The notes: a model not told the origin generated them from the letters alone. Positions 18,501 through 28,379 are shown, counted from the first letter of the stretch. The stretch is 64,000 nucleotides of DNA from Parachlamydia acanthamoebae (GCF_000875975.1 NZ_BAWW01000066.1:558001-622000); one strand, 5' to 3'. A program made the numbers and translations.

Positions 18501-18825
18501 AGAATCGATCCACATCTAAAAGTGTTTCCAAAACAACGCGTCCCTCACAATATTTGCGCCAACAAGCTTTGTAATCGACATCGATTTGCAAGACAGAGTG
18601 CTCAAATACTCGATAAGCGTATGCAATATCTTCCGCTTTGATGTAGTAGATTAAATACAAATCATCCCCTTGCATATCCAAAAAAGCAGATTCGACAAAA
18701 ATCTTTTCATTTTCTAAAGACTCTAAGACTTCATCCATGCGCTCGTTCAAATCGCGAAACCAATGACGAATTTCTTCGATATGGTCTTTTTTTAATTTTG
18801 TCTTAATGCATAGACCTTTCACCAT
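18490..18825 (-). CDS. Small conserved hypothetical protein (DUF6176-like)
   Basis: About 111 residues beginning MVKGLCIKTKLKKDHIEEI. The frame extends upstream to 18867, but GAAGGAG lies just before ATG 18825, and that ATG overlaps the TGA of the upstream membrane glycosyltransferase by 7 nt. The likely start is therefore 18825 with translational coupling. Alternating strands and helices (WFRDLNERMDEVLESLENE, then LYLIYYIKAEDIAYAYRVFE) suggest a ferredoxin-like alpha/beta fold such as DUF6176. No catalytic residues are evident. The 3' end overlaps the convergent CgeB-like gene by 11 nt. Confidence 0.7.
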   Translation of the reverse strand: MVKGLCIKTKLKKDHIEEIRHWFRDLNERMDEVLESLENEKIFVESAFLDMQGDDLYLIYYIKAEDIAYAYRVFEHSVLQIDVDYKACWRKYCEGRVVLETLLDVDRFSKL

Positions 18826-20336
18826 CCAGCTCCTTCGCTTGGCTGCTTCCCCAGAAAAACCGAACACTTAAACAATAGCAATCGCTTGACAGGTTGATTG
18901 TAGGCCTCAAAAATAGGAAATGCGCCCAGAAATTCCACATGTTCAAAATAGGGTGAAAGTTTTTCGTGGAAAGCGATCTCTTCACCTTCGTGAAAGGGAA
19001 TATTTTCTACATGGGCAAAAAAGCCGGTCTTCCCCACTTGCTCATGAGACATATCAGGCCAAAACGAAAATTGATTTTTCCGAATTCCATCCAAATTAAA
19101 AAAGTATGCCCGTTTCTGTCCTGTATTATAAAAACTCAAGAGGCTGCTCATTTGATACCGATCACCAAATAGAAAATGTTCATGCGCATGGTAGCCTTGT
19201 TGATCCAAAGCTACTTGCATCCGCTTCCAGCCAACATTATGTTTAAAAGGACTTGCCTTATAAGGGATGTGGAGGTTAGCAATATTGTGTGATTGCAGAA
19301 AAGGAATGCTCAAACCCACTCCAGCTAAAACCACCGATAAAGCTAAAGAAACAACTAGCGCTTTTTTGCCCCACGTTACCTTCTCACATAAATACCAGCT
19401 TAGATAAACGATCAATGTGGGATAAATGAAGATACACCAGTTTCCTTGCATTTTTTTTAAAAGTGCATATGCGCAAAAAATGGCCAGAGTTACAAAGCTA
19501 GAAAATGCACAAAAGAAAAGAGAAGGCTTTAAAGGATGTCTGAAGCTGTATACCAACGCAGATATCAAAAAGATAAAAAGCAGAGGAGAGATCAAGACTG
19601 CCTGTGCACCAATAAAATCTAAAACGTTTCCTTGGAATAAGGCACGATTTTCCGCTCCTTGAACGGTTGAGAAAACGTGATGAAATGTTGCCCAACGATG
19701 AGATGTATTCCACGCCAAACTAGGCAATAGCCCCAGTAACGAAATGAGCATACCACCCAATAGATGCTTACTTCTCAAATTGGAAAAAAAGTACCAGCCC
19801 AATAAGATCCAAATCCATAAGAAATAAATTGGCCATTTGAATAAGGCCCCCAGAAAAATGCATGTTCCAATGAGCACATAAGAGGGTTCTGCATGGCGCT
19901 CGAGTGCCCGTACAATCACAATGCAGGCGGCCGTCCAAAAAATCATCATACCCACATCTGTAATCGCTAAAAGCGATCCCATCACACCTAAAGGAGTCAA
20001 TGCCATGATAAGAGCGGCCCAAAAAGCCGTACGAGGGAGTAAAGCACATGCTCTCGCCAATCCGTAGACCAGCAAAGGCAAAATCACGCCAGAAAGAATG
20101 GAGGCAAAACGAACACCAAGTTCTGTATTTCCAAAAAACTGCGTTCCACTCCATATTTGCCAAGCAATGCCAGGAGGCTTGCTATAGTAACCCCAATCGA
20201 GAGCTTGACTCCATGTCCAATATTGCGCTTCGTCGGGTCCTAAACCAATTTCGCCGGTGGAAATAACCCAAACCATGCAAGCAGCCTTCAGCAGCAAAAG
20301 AGAAATGAGTAGAATAATCGTTTTTTTTTCGCTCAA
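18819..20336 (-). CDS. GT39/ArnT-like membrane glycosyltransferase
   Basis: A 505-residue protein with about ten membrane segments. Close to the N-terminus it carries LGPDEAQYWTWSQALDWGYY followed by SKPPG, the first extracytoplasmic loop motif of PMT_2/ArnT-type GT-C enzymes, in which the Asp-Glu pair is catalytic. Such enzymes use polyprenyl-phosphate sugars on the outer face of the inner membrane to decorate lipid A, glycans or proteins. It is paired with a small downstream gene. Donor and acceptor are not identifiable. Confidence 0.88.
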   Translation of the reverse strand: MSEKKTIILLISLLLLKAACMVWVISTGEIGLGPDEAQYWTWSQALDWGYYSKPPGIAWQIWSGTQFFGNTELGVRFASILSGVILPLLVYGLARACALLPRTAFWAALIMALTPLGVMGSLLAITDVGMMIFWTAACIVIVRALERHAEPSYVLIGTCIFLGALFKWPIYFLWIWILLGWYFFSNLRSKHLLGGMLISLLGLLPSLAWNTSHRWATFHHVFSTVQGAENRALFQGNVLDFIGAQAVLISPLLFIFLISALVYSFRHPLKPSLFFCAFSSFVTLAIFCAYALLKKMQGNWCIFIYPTLIVYLSWYLCEKVTWGKKALVVSLALSVVLAGVGLSIPFLQSHNIANLHIPYKASPFKHNVGWKRMQVALDQQGYHAHEHFLFGDRYQMSSLLSFYNTGQKRAYFFNLDGIRKNQFSFWPDMSHEQVGKTGFFAHVENIPFHEGEEIAFHEKLSPYFEHVEFLGAFPIFEAYNQPVKRLLLFKCSVFLGKQPSEGAGW

Positions 20337-20464
20337 TTGACAATATCCCTATAAAATTCTTGGTACATCAGAAATTATACGATACCTTTCATTTAATGCT
20401 TAGACTTTTTCGGTTACGTCAAGACAACATTAAATTTTATTTACATTTATTTGGATGATTGCTA

Positions 20465-21380
20465 AGAGGGTGTTTTAAAATTTAACTTTTTGTATATTAA
20501 TCCTTTTTGCTATCGACATAGAGGAAAAAATATGGAACGAAAACGATACCCTGGTGAATTAAGGGATGAAGAATGGGAATTGATAAAGCCATTAGTTGAG
20601 AAAAAGCGATCTCCCAAAGGAAGAAAACCTAAATACGGAAAGCGCAGGATGCTTGATGCTATTTTTTATTTACTTCGCTCGGGATGCGCCTGGCGTCTTC
20701 TTCCCTATGATTTTCCACCTTGGCAAACTGTTTATTCGCAATTTAAGTTATGGAAGAAGGAAGGACTCTTCCCAAAAATCTGCGAGCATGTAAGAAAAAA
20801 CTTGCGCATCCTATTAGGAAGGATGGCAGAGGCTAGTGCAGCAATTATTGATAGTCAAAGTGTAAAGACTACCGAAAGGGGGGGCTCTGTGGATACGACG
20901 CGGATAAGAAGGTTAAGGGCTGAAAAAGACACATTGCCGTTGATACACAAGGTTTCTTGTTACAGGCGCATATTACCTCAGGAAATATCAGCGACAAAAA
21001 AGGTTTGCAATCGCTTGTCAGGAGAAAAAGTTTAAAGTCGGTAAAAAAAATTTGGGCAGATGCAGGTTATCAAGGAAGTGCTCTCAAAAGTTATTCAGAA
21101 AAGTATGGCAAACACCTAGAAGTAGTAAAAAGGCCTCAGGCAAGAGTAAGAATATATAATGATGATTGGAAAGCAGAATCGATACCAATCGAAAGATCTT
21201 TTCAAGTATTGCCTAGAAGATGGGTTGTAGAAAGAACTTTTGCCTGGATCGGGCGATATCGTAGAATGAGCAAAGATTATGAATACTTGCCAAAAACAGC
21301 TGAGTGCATGATCTATCTTTGTATGACAAAGACAATGTTAAGTAGATATTTATCATTAGTTAAATTTTAAAACACCCTCT
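20465..21380 (+). mobile_element. IS5-family (IS427-group-like) insertion sequence with perfect 22-bp inverted repeats
   Basis: The ends are exact inverted repeats: 20465-20486 begins AGAGGGTGTTTTAAAATTT, and 21359-21380 is its reverse complement. Each end is flanked by the dinucleotide TA (20463-20464 and 21381-21382), the target duplication expected for the IS427 group. The element is about 916 bp, contains one transposase gene and is recent enough for the ends to be perfect, yet the gene is disrupted. Confidence 0.92.
20532..21370 (+). pseudogene. IS5-family transposase, frameshifted and with an internal stop
   Basis: ATG 20532 follows GAGG by 7 nt and starts MERKRYPGELRDEEWE, the usual N-terminus. 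Catalytic D1 is in IIDSQSVKT. After a run of seven G (20878-20884) the frame fails. Shifting as though there were eight G restores LCGYDADKKVKG, but this frame then meets TGA where family members have Arg (KGRKRHI). The second frame continues with LLQAHITSGNISDKK, D2 in WADAGYQGS and the C-terminal PRRWVVERTFAWIGRYRRMS with the catalytic Glu. Two separate lesions make it non-functional unless supplied in trans. Slippage at the G-run alone would not rescue it. Confidence 0.85.
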
Positions 21381-21382
21381 TA

Positions 21383-21940
21383 AAAGTTTGAAAAACATCT
21401 TAATCATTTTTCTCAGATCGATCAACAAATTTTTATATTCAGCTCAGAGCAGCATATGTACATTTTATAAGTCAAAATAAAAAATTTAGATGAGTAAAAA
21501 GAATCATCTATCTATGGTTTTGGCTTCTTAAAATCAATCTTATCTGGATAAAAGTCGTTTACTAAAGTCTTCGAAATGAAGCTACCTTGATAAAATGACC
21601 TTTTCCGACAGAGAAATTTTTATAAGTAAATTCGCTCACAATTTATACCCAAAAAATGTCAAGCACATATACCTTGTTTCACACTACTTTGAATCACTTT
21701 TTTTAATTCCTCACTTTAGTCTTTTCGTCTACTTTAATAATTTTTTTTCATTGCCTTCATCCTCCTTAAAAACTGCCTTCACAGGTTTAAGAACCATTAT
21801 TCCCTACAAAACCAAACAGCTTAATTCATCCGCATCACGACACATCAGCCTGAACGATTCCATCAAAATTCAACTTGACATTCTTCCCAAAAAAACTATA
21901 GTGAACTTTTGTAAAAAATAATCTAGAGGGTTTGTCAAAC
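21383..21940. other. Intergenic region between the IS and the cyo operon
   Basis: About 560 nt of AT-rich DNA. An open frame of 108 codons (21595-21921) has no Shine-Dalgarno site and no recognisable motif and is probably chance. The cyo promoter should lie here, but I see no strong consensus -35/-10 pair. AGAGGG at 21925-21930 is the ribosome-binding site for cyoA. Confidence 0.5.
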
Positions 21941-22828
21941 ATGACTCCAGGGAAAAGATTCGTACCTTTTTTGCTCGTTTTCTCCAGCATCATCTTGTTT
22001 CTATTCTTGATAATGCAGCCTTTAACAATCTTGCAGTACCGGGATAGCATTGCGGTTTTATTTCCTAAGGGGATTATTGCTTTAGAGGAGCGCAATCTGC
22101 TTTTGATCATTCAAGCAATCATGCTTCTGGTAATTATTCCCGTATACGTTTTGACATTCATTTTTTCGTGGAAATACCGTGCCAATAATCTCAAGGCAAA
22201 ATACGACCCAGACTTTGACGACAACCGATTAGCCGAATATCTTTGGTGGGGAATTCCTCTTTTTTTTACGCTGATCATCGGAGTTTTGACTTGGGTCAAA
22301 ACATACGAACTTGACCCCTTAAGACCACTTGAATCAGACAAAAAACCCATCACGATTCAGGTTGTTGCCTTACAATGGAAATGGTTATTCATTTATCCGG
22401 AAGAGAAAATTGCCAGTTTAAATTTTCTGCAAATTCCTGAGCAAATTCCAATTCATTTTGAAATCACAGCTGATGCTCCCATGAACTCATTTTGGATTCC
22501 TCATCTGGGTGGACAAATCTATGCGATGCCTAAAATGAAAACGCAACTGCATCTCATTGCAAATGCTACAGGAGACTTTAGAGGGTCTTCTGCCAATATC
22601 AGTGGGGAGGGTTTTGCTGGAATGCATTTCATCACCCGAGCATCTTCCGAAGAGGATTATCACAAGTGGGTAGAGTCAGTAAAACAGTCCTCAAATGTCT
22701 TAAATTTAGATGAATATAACAAATTAGCAGCTCCAAGTAGCAATGTCCCACCCGAAATATACCAATTGAAAGACGATAACTTGTTTGAACAAGTTCTCAT
22801 GAAATACATGCATCCAAAGGGAGATTAA
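21941..22828 (+). CDS. cyoA: Cytochrome bo3-type quinol oxidase subunit II
   Basis: About 295 residues. There is an N-terminal hydrophobic segment, two membrane helices and a periplasmic cupredoxin domain (VVALQWKWLFIYPEE, then APMNSFWIPHLGGQIYAMPK). At the position of the CuA-binding cysteines it has GEGFAGMHF without the Cys/His ligand set, which is the hallmark of quinol rather than cytochrome c oxidases. The frame reaches a TTG at 21932, but AGAGGG at 21925-21930 is properly spaced only for ATG 21941. First gene of cyoABCDE. Confidence 0.95.
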   Translation: MTPGKRFVPFLLVFSSIILFLFLIMQPLTILQYRDSIAVLFPKGIIALEERNLLLIIQAIMLLVIIPVYVLTFIFSWKYRANNLKAKYDPDFDDNRLAEYLWWGIPLFFTLIIGVLTWVKTYELDPLRPLESDKKPITIQVVALQWKWLFIYPEEKIASLNFLQIPEQIPIHFEITADAPMNSFWIPHLGGQIYAMPKMKTQLHLIANATGDFRGSSANISGEGFAGMHFITRASSEEDYHKWVESVKQSSNVLNLDEYNKLAAPSSNVPPEIYQLKDDNLFEQVLMKYMHPKGD

Positions 22829-22835
22829 TTCAGAT

Positions 22836-24806
22836 ATGTTTGGTAGATTAACCCTGGAGGCCTTTCATCACGAAGCAAGCCAAAACGCGGCCGTTTTTGG
22901 CATGATTGTGTCAGGCATCGGAATTATAGCCGCTATTACCTACACCAAAAGTTGGAAATGGCTTTGGGATGAATGGCTCACATCCGTCGATCCCAAAAGA
23001 ATTGGTCTAATGTACATCATTGTGGCCTTGCTTATGTTCTGTAAAGGATTTGCAGATGCCCTGATGATGCGTTTGCAACAGGCTCTTTCAGTAGGAGATG
23101 CACATGGTTTCATCTCTCCTGAACACTTTCAGGAAGTTTTCTCTTCACATGGCACAACCATGATATTCTTTGTAGGAATGGGCGTTGTCTTTGGACTTCT
23201 GAATCTTGTAATTCCGCTTCAAATTGGAGCTAGGGATGTCGCTTTTCCCTTTTTGAATGCTTTAAGTTTTTGGCTCTTTGCTTCTGGAGCAATGTTAACA
23301 CTTGTTTCATTGGCCATTGGAAAATTTTCATCAGCTGGTTGGCTTGCCTATCCGCCTCTATCCGGAATTGAATATAGTCCTGATGAAGGGATCGATTACT
23401 GGATTTGGGTAGTCCAAATATCGGGTGTCGGAACAACCCTTTCGGGTGTGAATTTTCTAGTGACCATTTTAACAATGCGTTGCCCGGGCATGACTTTCAT
23501 GAAAATGCCAATCTTTACCTGGAGCGCCCTATGCTCCGTAGTATTGGTGATATTCGCATTCCCCATTTTGACCGCAACGCTTGCCATGCTGACATTGGAT
23601 CGTTACCTTGGCATGCACTTTTTCACGGCTGGAAATGGGGGAAATCCAATGATGTACGTGAACTTGATCTGGGCTTGGGGTCATCCAGAAGTATATATAT
23701 TGATTTTACCTGCCTTTGGAATATTCTCAGAAGTGGTACCTACATTTTCTGAAAAGCGGTTATTCGGTTATGTCTCCATGGTATGGGCGCTCATTTTTAT
23801 CGCATTCCTTTCTTTCATCGTATGGTTGCATCACTTCTTTACAATGGGAGCTAGCCCCAAGGTGAATGCCTTTTTTGCCATCATGACTATGCTGATTGCG
23901 ATTCCGACGGGTGTAAAAATTTTCAATTGGCTATTCACCAAATTTAGAGGACGCGTACATTTCACTTCTCCGATGCTATGGTTTTTCGCTTTTGTATTAA
24001 ACTTTAGTGTGGGTGGAATGACGGGTATTTTGCTTTCTTCTCCACCTGTTGACTTCCAGGTCCATAACAGCCTGTTCTTAATTGCACATTTCCACGGAAT
24101 GGTCATTGGAGGTCTCCTCTTTGGATTCTTTTCAGGCTTTACCTACTGGTTTCCAAAATTTACAGGCTTTTTCCTGAGCGAAACCTTAAATCGTTATGCT
24201 TTTTGGTGCTGGTTTACGGGATTCCTGCTCGCTTTTATGCCTCTATACATGCTAGGTTTTATGGGTGCAACAAGACGCTTAGACCACTATGAAGCCTCGA
24301 CTGGATGGCACCCTCTTTTTGTCACTGTGGGCATAGGCGCTTTAGTCATCCTATGTGGAATCTGCATTCAAATTTATGGATTATTCAAAAGCATTGCTGA
24401 GCGCAAAACAAATCGGGATAAAACGGGTGATCCATGGAATGGCCGCACACTCGAGTGGTCCATTCCCTCCCCTCCTCCGATCTACAATTTTGCAATTACC
24501 CCTCGAGTCAATCACCGTGATCCGTTGTGGGCAATCAAGAGAGGAGAGGCACCTCCTCAAGAAAAAGATTATGAAGATATCTATTTGCCAAAAAACACTC
24601 CTATGGGCCTTTATATAGGCGTTTTGAGTCTTATTTTTGGCTTCGCCATGACTTGGTATATCTCGTGGCTTGCCATTGCTAGCTTAATTGGAATTGTGGC
24701 GTGTGTCATCACGCGCCTTTCTAGCGAGGATGAGCATGAAGTAATCACGGCTGCTCAAGTTAAGCAAATGGAAGATGCACATCTCAGGGAGTTGAATGCG
24801 GTATGA
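22836..24806 (+). CDS. cyoB: Cytochrome bo3-type quinol oxidase subunit I
   Basis: A 656-residue heme-copper oxidase core subunit with about 14-15 membrane helices. The CuB and cross-linked Tyr motif is WGHPEVYILILPAF. The other CuB histidines are in WLHHFFTMG, and the heme ligands are in HFHGMVIGGLLFG. FSSHGTTMIFF carries the low-spin heme histidine. It starts 7 nt after cyoA and overlaps cyoC by 4 nt. It reduces O2 to water with ubiquinol or menaquinol and pumps protons. Confidence 0.97.
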   Translation: MFGRLTLEAFHHEASQNAAVFGMIVSGIGIIAAITYTKSWKWLWDEWLTSVDPKRIGLMYIIVALLMFCKGFADALMMRLQQALSVGDAHGFISPEHFQEVFSSHGTTMIFFVGMGVVFGLLNLVIPLQIGARDVAFPFLNALSFWLFASGAMLTLVSLAIGKFSSAGWLAYPPLSGIEYSPDEGIDYWIWVVQISGVGTTLSGVNFLVTILTMRCPGMTFMKMPIFTWSALCSVVLVIFAFPILTATLAMLTLDRYLGMHFFTAGNGGNPMMYVNLIWAWGHPEVYILILPAFGIFSEVVPTFSEKRLFGYVSMVWALIFIAFLSFIVWLHHFFTMGASPKVNAFFAIMTMLIAIPTGVKIFNWLFTKFRGRVHFTSPMLWFFAFVLNFSVGGMTGILLSSPPVDFQVHNSLFLIAHFHGMVIGGLLFGFFSGFTYWFPKFTGFFLSETLNRYAFWCWFTGFLLAFMPLYMLGFMGATRRLDHYEASTGWHPLFVTVGIGALVILCGICIQIYGLFKSIAERKTNRDKTGDPWNGRTLEWSIPSPPPIYNFAITPRVNHRDPLWAIKRGEAPPQEKDYEDIYLPKNTPMGLYIGVLSLIFGFAMTWYISWLAIASLIGIVACVITRLSSEDEHEVITAAQVKQMEDAHLRELNAV

Positions 24807-25399
24807 TTAAATCTCTCTTTCACTCGGCAGAATTTGAACATGAAACCTATTCCAGAACCGTTTTAGGGTTTTGGATATACTTAATGACCGACTGCATATT
24901 GTTTACATCACTTTTTACGACTTATGCAGTCCTTCACACTGAAACCTTTGGCGGTCCCTCTTCACGCGATCTATTTAGCCTCTCAACAGCGTTCAGTGAA
25001 ACAATGATTCTTTTAAGCAGTAGTGTGACGTGTGGATTAGCCATGCTATCCTCTTTGCAAAATAAGAAAAATCATGTGATTGGCTGGCTAATCGTGACGT
25101 TCTTGCTAGGGGCGTCATTTATTGCCCTAGAATTACACGAATTTGCGAGTTTGGTGCATGAAGGCAATAGCTGGCAAAGAAGTGCCTTTTTATCGTCTTT
25201 CTTCACTCTGGTAGGAACGCATGGACTTCACGTTTCCATTGGTCTTATCTGGATGCTCGTGATGATCTTGCAACTCTATTTCCATGATATCACCACCACA
25301 ACCTTTAGACGCCTTGTGATTTTTAGCATGTACTGGCATTTCTTAGATCTAGTGTGGATTTTCATTTTTACATTTGTCTACTTACTGGGAGTCATTTAA
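24803..25399 (+). CDS. cyoC: Cytochrome bo3-type quinol oxidase subunit III
   Basis: A 198-residue protein with five membrane segments. It shows the subunit III signatures GFWIYLMTDCILFTSLFTTY near the N-terminus, LVGTHGLHVSIGLIWM in the middle and YWHFLDLVWIFIFTFVYL at the C-terminus. The ATG overlaps the cyoB stop (ATGA type), so expression is coupled. It is structural and stabilises the oxidase core. Confidence 0.96.
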   Translation: MIKSLFHSAEFEHETYSRTVLGFWIYLMTDCILFTSLFTTYAVLHTETFGGPSSRDLFSLSTAFSETMILLSSSVTCGLAMLSSLQNKKNHVIGWLIVTFLLGASFIALELHEFASLVHEGNSWQRSAFLSSFFTLVGTHGLHVSIGLIWMLVMILQLYFHDITTTTFRRLVIFSMYWHFLDLVWIFIFTFVYLLGVI

Positions 25400-25762
25400 A
25401 TGCACAATGAACGTAGTTTGCATGACATTCAAAGAGAATGGCACGGAACTTTAAAATCATATGCGATTGGATTCATCGGCTCTATCATACTTACAGTCAT
25501 CTCTTTTTTTATGACTAGCGCTAAAATCCTTTCTGGTCGCTTTCTTGCTTATACACTAGTGGGATTAGCCCTTATCCAAGCTGTTATTCAATTGCGCTAC
25601 TTTTTGCATCTTGGGCAAGAAACGAAACCACGTTGGGAAACCATCATTTTCTACTTTATGTTTTTAGTCTTACTAATTATCGCTCTGGGATCCTTGTGGA
25701 TCATGTACGATTTAAATGATCGCGTTATGTCAGATATGGCAATGGGAATGACTCATGATTAA
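25400..25762 (+). CDS. cyoD: Cytochrome bo3-type quinol oxidase subunit IV
   Basis: A 120-residue protein with three membrane helices. It begins directly after the cyoC stop and overlaps cyoE by 8 nt. HGTLKSYAIGFIGSIILTVI at the start and VIQLRYFLHLG in the second helix are typical of CyoD. This is the small assembly subunit of the bo3 oxidase. Confidence 0.94.
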   Translation: MHNERSLHDIQREWHGTLKSYAIGFIGSIILTVISFFMTSAKILSGRFLAYTLVGLALIQAVIQLRYFLHLGQETKPRWETIIFYFMFLVLLIIALGSLWIMYDLNDRVMSDMAMGMTHD

Positions 25763-26603
25763 TTACTATTTATTAACTAAGCCAAAAATTGTCTTAGGGA
25801 ACCTTGTCACGCTTGCTGCTGGTTTTTTGCTAGCATCAAAAGGAACAATCGACTTCTTGCTCTTCTTTGAAACTCTTTTTGGACTTTCTCTCATTATGGC
25901 ATCCGCATGTGTGTTTAATAATTACATCGATCGCCAAATGGATAAAAAAATGGAACGTACAAAGAACCGAGCCCTTGTAACGGGCCTTATTTCCCCCCGC
26001 AATGCCCTCCTTTTTGCAACCCTACTCGAAATTCTGGGGACAGCCACCCTCTATTTCTTTACGAATCTCTTAACGGTGTATGTGGCTGCATTCGGATTCT
26101 TTGTATATGTCATTCTCTATAGCCTTTGGAAACGCCACACTATTTATGGAACAGCCATTGGAAGTGTCGCTGGAGCGATACCGCCTGTGGTTGGATATTG
26201 TGCCGTTAGCAACCATTTCGATATGGGAGCAACCATTCTTTTCACTTTGTTGGTGTTATGGCAAATGCCCCATTTTTTTGCGATCGCCCTCTATCACTTT
26301 GATGATTATTCCGCAGCAGGGATTCCTGTTCTCCCCATTGTAAAAGGAATTTCTAGAACAAAGATCCATATGATCATCTATGTCATTAGTTTTGTATTGG
26401 CAGCTGTGATGCTTACCTTTTTCAACTATACAGGGTACATCTATCTAGCAGTGACCACATTAGTAGGTCTTGCTTGGATTTGGCTTAGTATGCAAGGTTT
26501 TAAAAACCAAAATGATCAGTTATGGGGGAAAAAGATGTACCAACTTTCCTTGCTCATGATTATCTCACTATGTCTTGTGATCCCTTTTGATATTGTCTCT
26601 TAG
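25755..26603 (+). CDS. cyoE: Protoheme IX farnesyltransferase (heme O synthase)
   Basis: A 282-residue UbiA-superfamily prenyltransferase with about eight membrane helices. The first aspartate-rich motif is NNYIDRQMDKKMERTKNR. The second cytoplasmic motif region is FFAIALYHFDDYSAAGIPVLP. It farnesylates heme B to make heme O, the cofactor of the oxidase encoded just upstream. It is the last gene of cyoABCDE, overlapping cyoD by 8 nt. Confidence 0.95.
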   Translation: MINYYLLTKPKIVLGNLVTLAAGFLLASKGTIDFLLFFETLFGLSLIMASACVFNNYIDRQMDKKMERTKNRALVTGLISPRNALLFATLLEILGTATLYFFTNLLTVYVAAFGFFVYVILYSLWKRHTIYGTAIGSVAGAIPPVVGYCAVSNHFDMGATILFTLLVLWQMPHFFAIALYHFDDYSAAGIPVLPIVKGISRTKIHMIIYVISFVLAAVMLTFFNYTGYIYLAVTTLVGLAWIWLSMQGFKNQNDQLWGKKMYQLSLLMIISLCLVIPFDIVS

Positions 26604-26706
26604 GCAAACTATCTACGTGGTCGCAAAAAGTTCGGTTGCCAATCATTTATTGAACAAAGGGGCAAAGATTCGTGTAATCGCTAAATGCGGTTAGAAACAT
26701 TCATCC

Positions 26707-27591
26707 ATGAAGAATTTGCCCCTTTATAGCTTTCAAAACCACATGAAATGTAATATGTCTGATTTTTCCATTTCAAAAGCAACATTTGAGGAGATGAAAT
26801 TTATCATCTCTCAAGCAAAAGCCGAAAATTGGAATCCGGGTTTATACGACGCGACACCTTTTTATCAAACTGATCCAGATGGTTTTTTTATTGGCACGAT
26901 TGAAGGAGATATCATAGGCTGCATATCCGCTGTCGCCTATGACGCCACGTTCGGCTTTATCGGTTTCTATATCGTCCTTCCTCCATATCGAAATCAAGGA
27001 TACGGCATTCAACTTTGGAAGCACGCCATGCACTATTTAGGAAATCGTTCTATCGGTTTAGATGGTGTCATTACCCAACAAGAAAACTATAAAAAATCAG
27101 GATTTCAATTTTACTATAAAAATATTCGTTTTGAGGGAGTTAAACCATATCCAATTGCCACACATTTGGTTGATCTCCATCAGATGCCCTTTGAAAAGAT
27201 TTTGGAATATGACGCATGTATATGGGGTATAAAAAGAAAAAAATTTCTTCAAGAATGGATCCAGATGCCAAATGCTGCCTCTTTGACAAAGATGCATCAA
27301 AATCAAGTGAAAGGATATGGAGTTATTCGCCAATGTTATAATGGTTATAAAATCGGCCCTTTATTTGCAGACAATTTAGAAATTGCCTTGGAAATTTATT
27401 ATGGGCTTTGCCGTTTTGCTGACAACGCCCCCGTTTTTCTGGATGTCCCTGAAATCAATCTCGAAGCTCTTAAATTGGCAGAAAAAGTCCATCTGCATCC
27501 GGTTTTTGAAACAGCAAGGATGTACAACAAACACCCCCCCAAACAGCTGATTGAAAAAACATTTGGGGTCACAACCTTTGAACTCGGCTAA
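26707..27591 (+). CDS. GNAT-family N-acetyltransferase with C-terminal second domain
   Basis: A 294-residue protein. The GNAT core lies in residues ~19-140: DGFFIGTIEGDIIGCISAVAY forms the central strands, and VLPPYRNQGYGIQLWKHAM is the acetyl-CoA-binding motif A (R/Q-x-x-G-x-G). The C-terminal ~130 residues (QVKGYGVIRQCYNGYKIGPL) resemble the second domain of two-domain GNATs (Acetyltransf_18-like). The start could be Met 1, 13 or 17; none has a clear Shine-Dalgarno site. It lies alone between the cyo operon and convergent sdhB, whose stop is immediately adjacent. Confidence 0.85.
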   Translation: MKNLPLYSFQNHMKCNMSDFSISKATFEEMKFIISQAKAENWNPGLYDATPFYQTDPDGFFIGTIEGDIIGCISAVAYDATFGFIGFYIVLPPYRNQGYGIQLWKHAMHYLGNRSIGLDGVITQQENYKKSGFQFYYKNIRFEGVKPYPIATHLVDLHQMPFEKILEYDACIWGIKRKKFLQEWIQMPNAASLTKMHQNQVKGYGVIRQCYNGYKIGPLFADNLEIALEIYYGLCRFADNAPVFLDVPEINLEALKLAEKVHLHPVFETARMYNKHPPKQLIEKTFGVTTFELG

Positions 27592-28368
27592 TTATTTATA
27601 CTCTTCCGTATCGGGAAAACTAAAGGCATCTCTCAGAGCTTGCATGGTCACTTGTCGACCCACAACCGCTATCGAATCCGTTAAAGGCACTCCTTTTGGG
27701 CATACACGTACGCAGTTTTGAGCATTTCCACAATCCGAACCCCCCCCTTCTTCCATCAAAGGTCGTAACCGCTTTTGCCGTTGATATTTTCCGACAGGAT
27801 TCGCATTAAACAAACGCACTTGCGCCATGATTTGAGGTCCGACGAATTTTGAATTTTCATTCACCTGAGGACAAGCTTCCACGCAACATCCACATGTCAT
27901 ACATGTCGACAAGGAATACATCACTTCTTGTTTGCGTGGATCAATCTTTGGTCCAGGTCCATGGTTGTAGGTGTTATCCACATCCACCCAAGCATGTACC
28001 TTCTTCAGATTATCGAACATCACCCCACGATCTACAATCAAGTCCCTTACCAAAGGGAATTTAGAGAAGGGAGATAAAGTAATCGTCCGATTGCCCGTTT
28101 CATCAATAATGGTTTGAATTAATGCCGTACATGCTTGTCTTGGATATCCATTAATTAGCATAGAGCAAGAGCCACAAACTTCTTCCAGACATCCCTGCTC
28201 CCAGACAACTGGTTCAACGATTTTTCCCTCACGATTCACGGGATTGCACTGAATTTCCATGAGGGCAGAAATTACGTTGGCACTAGGTACCAATTTTAAC
28301 TCAAATTCTTCCCAATACTGCTTACCTGGATGACCTCGATAGACTTTCAGAATATAAGTGTTTTCCAT
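27592..28368 (-). CDS. sdhB: Succinate dehydrogenase iron-sulfur subunit
   Basis: A 258-residue subunit with three clusters. The [2Fe-2S] site is CLEEVCGSCSMLINGYPRQAC. The [4Fe-4S] and [3Fe-4S] ligands are in CMTCGCCVEACP and NAQNCVRVCPKG. It passes electrons from SdhA to the membrane quinone. It is the last gene of sdhC-sdhA-sdhB on the minus strand, 11 nt after sdhA. The gene order and lack of SdhD match the chlamydial arrangement. Confidence 0.96.
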   Translation of the reverse strand: MENTYILKVYRGHPGKQYWEEFELKLVPSANVISALMEIQCNPVNREGKIVEPVVWEQGCLEEVCGSCSMLINGYPRQACTALIQTIIDETGNRTITLSPFSKFPLVRDLIVDRGVMFDNLKKVHAWVDVDNTYNHGPGPKIDPRKQEVMYSLSTCMTCGCCVEACPQVNENSKFVGPQIMAQVRLFNANPVGKYQRQKRLRPLMEEGGGSDCGNAQNCVRVCPKGVPLTDSIAVVGRQVTMQALRDAFSFPDTEEYK

Positions 28369-28379
28369 ACAACCTCAAT

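Noticed and set aside
21595..21921. 108-codon plus-strand open frame between the IS and cyoA
   Set aside because: No ribosome-binding site, no recognisable motif and a composition of AT-rich DNA; it ends just before the cyoA ribosome-binding site.
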